Assembly (NCBI GenBank): GCA_032718565.1
Contig: JAVGVS010000727.1
Span: forward strand, 1-64,000
Reading direction: 5' to 3'
Length of the DNA: 64,000 bases
Origin: Distichodus sexfasciatus
Taxonomy: Eukaryota; Chordata; Actinopteri; Characiformes; Distichodontidae
Under the pieces are notes generated by a model. It did no database searches and was not told the origin of the DNA. It worked only from the letters and a program-made list of their open reading frames with translations. Positions 63,724-64,000 of this stretch are shown piece after piece (positions within the stretch are counted from its first letter, which is position 1; every line of letters begins with the position of its first letter). The position numbers were made by a program, and so were the translations under genes.

Positions 63724-63883
63724 AGCGAACGCCAGCCGAAGCCATGCATGCGGTCCTGCACCCTACTCAACATCACCTTTCACTGCCACAAAAAGGGACC
63801 AAGTTCAACAATGCGATGCTGAAAACACCAACATCCGTATAATCTTTAATGTGTATCCGGAAATGGTGGTGATAAAAAAAGTT

Positions 63884-63889
63884 AATAAA
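63884..63889 (+). terminator. cadps: Polyadenylation signal AATAAA (first)
   Basis: AATAAA in gttaataaatc, 160 bases after the stop codon of the cadps terminal exon. Confidence 0.6.
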
Positions 63890-63918
63890 TCTATTGGACG
63901 ACGTGTTGGTGTTTTGCT

Positions 63919-63924
63919 AATAAA
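63919..63924 (+). terminator. cadps: Polyadenylation signal AATAAA (second)
   Basis: AATAAA in gctaataaaaaag, followed within 30 bases by a GT-containing segment (atctgtgtat) that could serve as downstream element. Confidence 0.6.
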
Positions 63925-64000
63925 AAAGTCAGAAATGTATTAATCTGTGTATAATTAGTTCATTCATTTTTTAAAATTAAAACCAAGAAAACTAGGGAAT

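Larger units (their letters stand above)
44032..62467 (+). other. cadps: Intron 17 (18.4 kb): contents
   Basis: Holds SINE A (44440-44610, 55680-55905), a diverged duplication (44616-44900 and 45139-45413), a CA-ended repeat (46030-46375), unique-looking GC-rich blocks (46680-47060, 48170-49150), the minisatellite with Tc1 relic (47218-47800), SINE B (52052-52206), repeat F with nested hAT (52330-52850), purine tracts, many GT/CA arrays, an hAT-like element (55148-55566), the ACACTA array (58851-59876), a short transposon (60677-60797), a Tc1 relic (60829-61400) and a degenerate tandem array (61405-61850). The stretches 49160-50860 and 59890-60660 show nothing recognisable. Confidence 0.65.
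63724..63945 (+). other. cadps: 3' UTR of cadps (end not fixed)
   Basis: Sequence after the stop codon up to just past the second AATAAA. AT-rich, with no open frame of interest. The true cleavage site cannot be read directly; a longer UTR beyond the window is possible. Confidence 0.6.

Overview
This window is vertebrate nuclear DNA, almost certainly from a teleost fish. It carries the 3' half of one multi-exon gene on the + strand. The gene encodes a CAPS-family protein (calcium-dependent activator protein for secretion); the peptide fits CADPS/CAPS1 better than CADPS2. Evidence for a fish includes DANA/V-SINE-like elements, two tRNA-headed SINE families, Tc1/mariner and hAT relics, and dense CA/GT microsatellites. 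I see no bacterial genes, operons, CRISPR arrays, rRNA genes or functional tRNA genes.

Gene layout: 19 coding exons were placed by conserved peptide plus phase-compatible GT-AG splice sites. They run from position 345 (last part of the PH domain) to the stop codon at 63721-63723, with two AATAAA signals shortly after. The exons sum to 2,322 nt, about 770 residues. The upstream N-terminal, C2 and early PH exons lie outside the window. Exons 1-3 sit in the first 8 kb, exons 4-17 between 14 and 44 kb, then an 18.4-kb repeat-rich intron precedes the last two exons.

Oddities in the gene: exon 4 (14011-14116) keeps both splice sites but carries a cluster of indels and two in-frame stops. Its intact version would be a multiple of three, so skipping it keeps the frame. 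Three short, phase-compatible candidate microexons (12, 33 and 9 nt) lie in introns at junctions where a cassette exon would fit. Exon 11 and exon 7 are also frame-neutral. Many splice sites lie directly beside long CA or TG repeats.

Introns: these hold SINEs, several short inverted-repeat DNA transposons (one nearly perfect 105-bp-arm fold-back; one 645-bp element with 36-bp ends), hAT-like elements with 7-of-8 target-site duplications, and a 30-35-bp minisatellite grown from the end of a Tc1-like transposon. There is also a 1-kb ACACTA-type array with a roughly 375-bp higher-order period and two 420-bp purine-only tracts. A minus-strand open frame at 23504-23801 looks like the last exon of an unidentified gene or retrocopy.

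No wholly new biological system is evident. The most informative items are the broken exon 4, the hidden microexons, the antisense exon-like frame and the transposon-derived minisatellite. All family names come from reading the translated or raw sequence and remembered families; nothing was searched.
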